Assembly: GCA_900551395.1 (NCBI GenBank)
Contig: URVX01000047.1
Location: forward strand, 1-7,748
Length of the DNA: 7,748 nucleotides
Direction: 5' to 3'
From: an uncultured Subdoligranulum sp.
GTDB lineage: Bacteria > Bacillota > Clostridia > Christensenellales > CAG-314
In this document: piece after piece, positions 5,608 through 7,748 of the stretch
How the letters are laid out: every line of letters starts with the position of its first letter
Numbering within the stretch: position 1 is the first letter of the stretch
The notes under the pieces: model-generated
What the model was told of the DNA's origin: nothing
Database searches by the model: none
The model's input: only the letters and a program-made list of their open reading frames with translations
Position numbers and translations under genes: made by a program

Positions 5608-6357
5608 TCACATCCTCGTGACAAGCTCTATGTATTTCGGATTGACCTTTTTGATATCTATGACTATCATTACGTCAATGCTTTTGAGAAAGCCCAAATC
5701 GTAATGCGCGCCGCGCGCGAATTTGCAGCCCATAGACAAATATGCTTTGAGAATGGGATGCATTTCCTTTTTAGCCTTGAAAACGTCGGTTTTGTCGGGC
5801 GGCAGAAGTTCGATTTCTACTACCGGCTCTCTGGGAAACAAATCGAATTCCTCCGTCACAAGTCCGTTGTTTATGTACGACAGAAAATTTATGGCGTCCT
5901 TAGGGTCGGTTGTGGGGAGGGAAATTATGCCGAACAGATATTTCACGTCGAAGCGCGCGCAATAGGCGAACAGTCCTTTCCACAGCAGCTTGATAACCGA
6001 GCCGTCGCGATAGCTTTCTTTAATCGCCATGCGGCTCAGCTCCAGCAGCTCGCCTTCGGCAGCCAAAAGGCTGTCGCAGTTGAATTTTCCGTTGGTGTAA
6101 AAATTTTTAATCTTGTTCAGCTGCTCGCGTCTGCCCAGCCGGTAGGTACCTACAACCGAGCCGTCGTCCGTGTCAGTAACTATCAGATGGTCGTAAACGA
6201 AGTCGCTGTCGTCGAAACAGTCGGCATAAGGAATATCGGGATTGCTTTTGCTTATCAGCTCCTCGAAGCGCAGTTTGCGCGCCTTTTCTATTTCTTCCCG
6301 CGTTTCCGCAAGCTTGACAACAAGGTTTTTGTGGGATATGTCGATAAAATTTTTCAT
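5608..6357 (-). CDS. OlsB/hemolysin-type GNAT N-acyltransferase
   Basis: A 249-residue protein with the marks of the GNAT-fold N-acyltransferases once called putative hemolysins (Pfam Acetyltransf_5; includes OlsB, GlsB and FeeM-type N-acyl amino acid synthases). Seen in order: KLAETREEIEKARKLRFEEL (15-34), YDH (55-57), VVGTYRL (68-74), FYTNGKF (86-92), ELLELSR (103-109), ESYRDG (114-119), LLWKGL (124-129), LFGIIS (141-146) and TTDP (149-152). Family members move a (3-hydroxy)acyl chain from acyl carrier protein or CoA to the amino group of ornithine, glycine or another amine at the membrane. The acceptor cannot be read from sequence. The PlsC-type gene downstream would supply the second, ester-linked chain. 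Its ATG overlaps the TGA of the helicase-loader gene (ATGA), indicating translational coupling, and AAGGCGG lies 6 nt upstream. A TTG at 6414 would start inside the upstream gene and is less likely. Confidence 0.75.
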   Translation of the reverse strand: MKNFIDISHKNLVVKLAETREEIEKARKLRFEELISKSNPDIPYADCFDDSDFVYDHLIVTDTDDGSVVGTYRLGRREQLNKIKNFYTNGKFNCDSLLAAEGELLELSRMAIKESYRDGSVIKLLWKGLFAYCARFDVKYLFGIISLPTTDPKDAINFLSYINNGLVTEEFDLFPREPVVEIELLPPDKTDVFKAKKEMHPILKAYLSMGCKFARGAHYDLGFLKSIDVMIVIDIKKVNPKYIELVTRM

Positions 6358-7289
6358 AGGACACCGCCTTGATTTTTGTAAATTCTTTTGTCTGAGCCTT
6401 TTAAAGCAACGCAAATACCTTTGGATTTGTCGGCAAGTCTGGAAAAAACTCTTTCTCCGTATCTTTCGAGCAGCTGTGACAAAGACAGGTTTGTGGTCAC
6501 GACGGTGCTTCTATTTTTGAGAGAACGCGCGTCGAGCATAGTGAAAAGGTATTCGCAAGTCACGTTTTTGTAAACAGGCTCGCTGCCCAAATCGTCTATG
6601 ACGAGAAACGGCGCCTCGATAAGGTCGAACAATCCCGTCTTTTGGACGGCGGGGGAGGTATGCTCTCTCAAAAACTCGCCGGCAAGCTCGAAAGCCGTCA
6701 GCGCGAGGCAGGAAATTCCCCGCTCGGCAAGACGGTTGCAGATACAGCCTGCAAGAAAGGTCTTGCCCGTGGCCACAGCGCCGGAAATCATGATGTTGGT
6801 GACGCGGGTTTGAGGATAAGCGTCGGCAAACTGCCTGCAAACTGCGATTGCCTTATTGTTTTCTTCGTCCGTTTCGGCTGAGAGAGAAAATTGTTGTTGT
6901 TTGCTCACAAACGAGCTTTCGGAAAAAAGCAATTCTTCTCTGAGCCTTTTTGCGCAGTCGCACGGCGCGCCGTTTATCCGTCCCGTGTCGCCGCACTTTT
7001 CGCAGAAGTATTTCGGCTTGAGTCTGTCCGCGTCGATGCCAAGCTTTTTCTCCAGCTCGTTCTTTTGACTGCGCAGCCTTTTAAGCTCCGATTTGAGAGC
7101 TGCGCAGCTTTTGCCGGAGAAGTTCAGTTTCATGTCTTCCAGCTCTTTTTCCCGCAAACGCCTGTCAAGCGCGGCGTAGTCGGCGTTCTGCATGACATAC
7201 GCGCGGTAGCCGATCGCGTCAAGCTCCGCGTTCTGCCGTCTCTTTGCCAGAATTTCGTTTATTTTTTTGTCAAGCTGAAGTTTGTCCAT
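6354..7289 (-). CDS. DnaI/DnaC-like replicative helicase loader ATPase
   Basis: A 311-residue AAA+ protein of the DnaC/DnaI/IstB-like group. The N-terminus is highly charged and likely coiled-coil (about 42-85). A zinc-binding motif follows, C96-x2-C99 with GDTG, then C110-x-C112, typical of Gram-positive DnaI-type loaders. The ATPase core has Walker A G170-A-V-A-T-G-K-T177, Walker B FLVIDDLG (228-235), a sensor I TTN (265-267) and an arginine-finger segment RVFSRL (280-285). The second glycine of the usual GxxGxGKT is Ala173, but the functional GKT is intact. By family knowledge it loads the hexameric DnaB-type helicase onto origin DNA. The DnaD-like gene 7 nt upstream supports this over a transposon IstB role. 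The ATG has no clear ribosome binding site, so translation probably depends on coupling to the upstream gene. Confidence 0.88.
   Translation of the reverse strand: MDKLQLDKKINEILAKRRQNAELDAIGYRAYVMQNADYAALDRRLREKELEDMKLNFSGKSCAALKSELKRLRSQKNELEKKLGIDADRLKPKYFCEKCGDTGRINGAPCDCAKRLREELLFSESSFVSKQQQFSLSAETDEENNKAIAVCRQFADAYPQTRVTNIMISGAVATGKTFLAGCICNRLAERGISCLALTAFELAGEFLREHTSPAVQKTGLFDLIEAPFLVIDDLGSEPVYKNVTCEYLFTMLDARSLKNRSTVVTTNLSLSQLLERYGERVFSRLADKSKGICVALKGSDKRIYKNQGGVL
6364..6370 (-). promoter_or_regulatory. Ribosome binding site fixing the N-acyltransferase start
   Basis: AAGGCGG (6370-6364) lies 6 nt before the ATG at 6357, inside the last codons of the loader gene. Heptamer and spacing match the site of the PlsC-type gene, so both acyltransferases should be initiated at similar rates. 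Confidence 0.68.
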
Positions 7290-7311
7290 TTTTATTTCAG
7301 ATTTTTATTTC
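7288..7311. repeat. 11-bp direct repeat at the DnaD/DnaI junction
   Basis: ATTTTTATTTC occurs at 7288-7298 and 7301-7311 (period 13 bp). On the coding strand it reads GAAATAAAAAT twice, once in the final codons of the DnaD-like gene and once across its stop and the loader start. It takes the place where a ribosome binding site would be expected. Confidence 0.75.
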
Positions 7312-7748
7312 GTCGAGGTTGTCGAACAGAGCTGCAAGCTGCTCTGCAGTATAATTTCTTTCGGTGCCCGTCAGACGCGCTTTTTTATCATTCGGCGCGT
7401 CATTTTTTGTCAAAAGGGAAAGAGCCTGCGCTTTTTCCAGAGTATTGGCTCCTTTCAACTTGTATTCCGAAAGAATTTTGTTGAGATAAGCCATAGGATT
7501 GAGCGCGCCCGAGCAGAGAGTGGAGGCGTATTCCACGACCTCCGGCGCAAGCTGCCAGTCCTCCAGCCACATTACGTAGTTTTTTCTGTCTGCGGCGGTG
7601 ACGGAGCGCAGCACGCCCATGTTGTCAAGCAGTCTGCGTATGTTTTCGTCATACCTTAGCAGCCGCTCGATGTACTGATTTATCGCGTCGGCGTCCAAAA
7701 GCCCCAGCTTGAAAAACTTGTCTACGGTGTAATTCATACCCTCGAGAG
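7297..7748 (-). CDS. DnaD-domain replication-initiation protein, 5' end beyond window
   Basis: About 150 C-terminal residues are visible and the frame stays open to the right edge. The ATG at 7737 is probably internal: no proper ribosome binding site precedes it (GAGG ends only 2 nt away) and DnaD/DnaB-type primosome proteins are usually longer. Counting from that ATG, residues 33-102 fit a DnaD/DnaB_2 domain: IRRLLDNMG, then WLEDWQLAPEVVEYAS, then the family's tail pattern N-P-M-A-Y-L-N-K-I-L followed by a short helix. In Gram-positive bacteria DnaD and DnaB proteins remodel origin DNA and work with DnaI to place the helicase. The loader gene follows after 7 nt, which agrees. The domain call rests on pattern resemblance, since these proteins diverge fast. 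The promoter of the operon lies outside the window. Confidence 0.68.
   Translation of the reverse strand, partial: LEGMNYTVDKFFKLGLLDADAINQYIERLLRYDENIRRLLDNMGVLRSVTAADRKNYVMWLEDWQLAPEVVEYASTLCSGALNPMAYLNKILSEYKLKGANTLEKAQALSLLTKNDAPNDKKARLTGTERNYTAEQLAALFDNLDEIKI

Noticed and set aside
5592..5624. TTG start at 5624 extending the PlsC-type protein by 11 residues
   Set aside because: It lies inside the upstream gene, the extra residues look unstructured, and the ATG at 5591 has a well-spaced ribosome binding site.
5518..6372. Rightward 284-residue open frame
   Set aside because: Antisense to the N-acyltransferase and the start of the PlsC-type gene, both of which carry recognisable motifs and ribosome binding sites.
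6358..6414. TTG start at 6414 extending the N-acyltransferase by 19 residues
   Set aside because: It would overlap the loader gene by 61 nt, while the ATG at 6357 has AAGGCGG and an ATGA overlap typical of coupled genes.
6354..7289. Reading the helicase loader as an IstB transposition helper
   Set aside because: No transposase or terminal repeats nearby, and the DnaD-like neighbour and N-terminal zinc motif fit a replication loader.
6891..7484. Rightward 197-residue open frame
   Set aside because: Antisense to the helicase loader and DnaD-like gene; Phe/Leu-rich shadow translation.

Overview
The window looks like a chromosomal piece of a Firmicutes-type bacterium, most likely an uncultivated, gut-type member of the Clostridia. 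The signs are AAGGAGG-type ribosome binding sites, near-consensus housekeeping promoters (TTGACA-N17-TATAAT), a BspA-type leucine-rich-repeat lipoprotein, a DegV protein, and a DnaD-like plus DnaI/DnaC-like gene pair. The lineage is inferred from gene content only. I see no tRNA, rRNA, CRISPR array, transposase or phage structural gene.

Left part (1-1547): two divergent genes share a 168-bp promoter region. A surface lipoprotein with LRR_5 repeats runs leftward and off the window. A cytidylate-kinase-like P-loop protein runs rightward. Next comes about 720 bp (1548-2266) with no convincing gene but with two opposed terminator-like hairpins.

Middle part (2267-4350): a MarR-family regulator has a fully consensus extended -10 promoter, an inverted repeat over its start site that could be its own operator, and a strong terminator. 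A DegV/FakB-like fatty-acid-binding protein follows, with its own promoter and a second inverted repeat around the -10. A large bidirectional hairpin (4311-4350) separates it from the convergent operon on the right.

Right part (4359-7748, all leftward): a tightly packed operon read in the order DnaD-like protein (partial), DnaI/DnaC-like helicase loader, a GNAT-fold N-acyltransferase of the OlsB/hemolysin type, and a PlsC-type O-acyltransferase fused to a zinc ribbon and a C-terminal domain. The loader and the N-acyltransferase overlap by 4 nt (ATGA). The two acyltransferases are 16 nt apart and use the same ribosome-binding sequence, AAGGCGG, at the same 6-nt spacing.

The most interesting point is that last pair. 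An OlsB-like N-acyltransferase followed by a PlsC-like O-acyltransferase is the arrangement that makes ornithine or glycine lipids (OlsB/OlsA, GlsB/GlsA) in Gram-negative bacteria. Here it is in a Firmicutes-type genome, joined to replication-initiation genes. I infer a candidate acyl-amino-acid lipid pathway with unknown amine acceptor; the sequence alone does not prove it.
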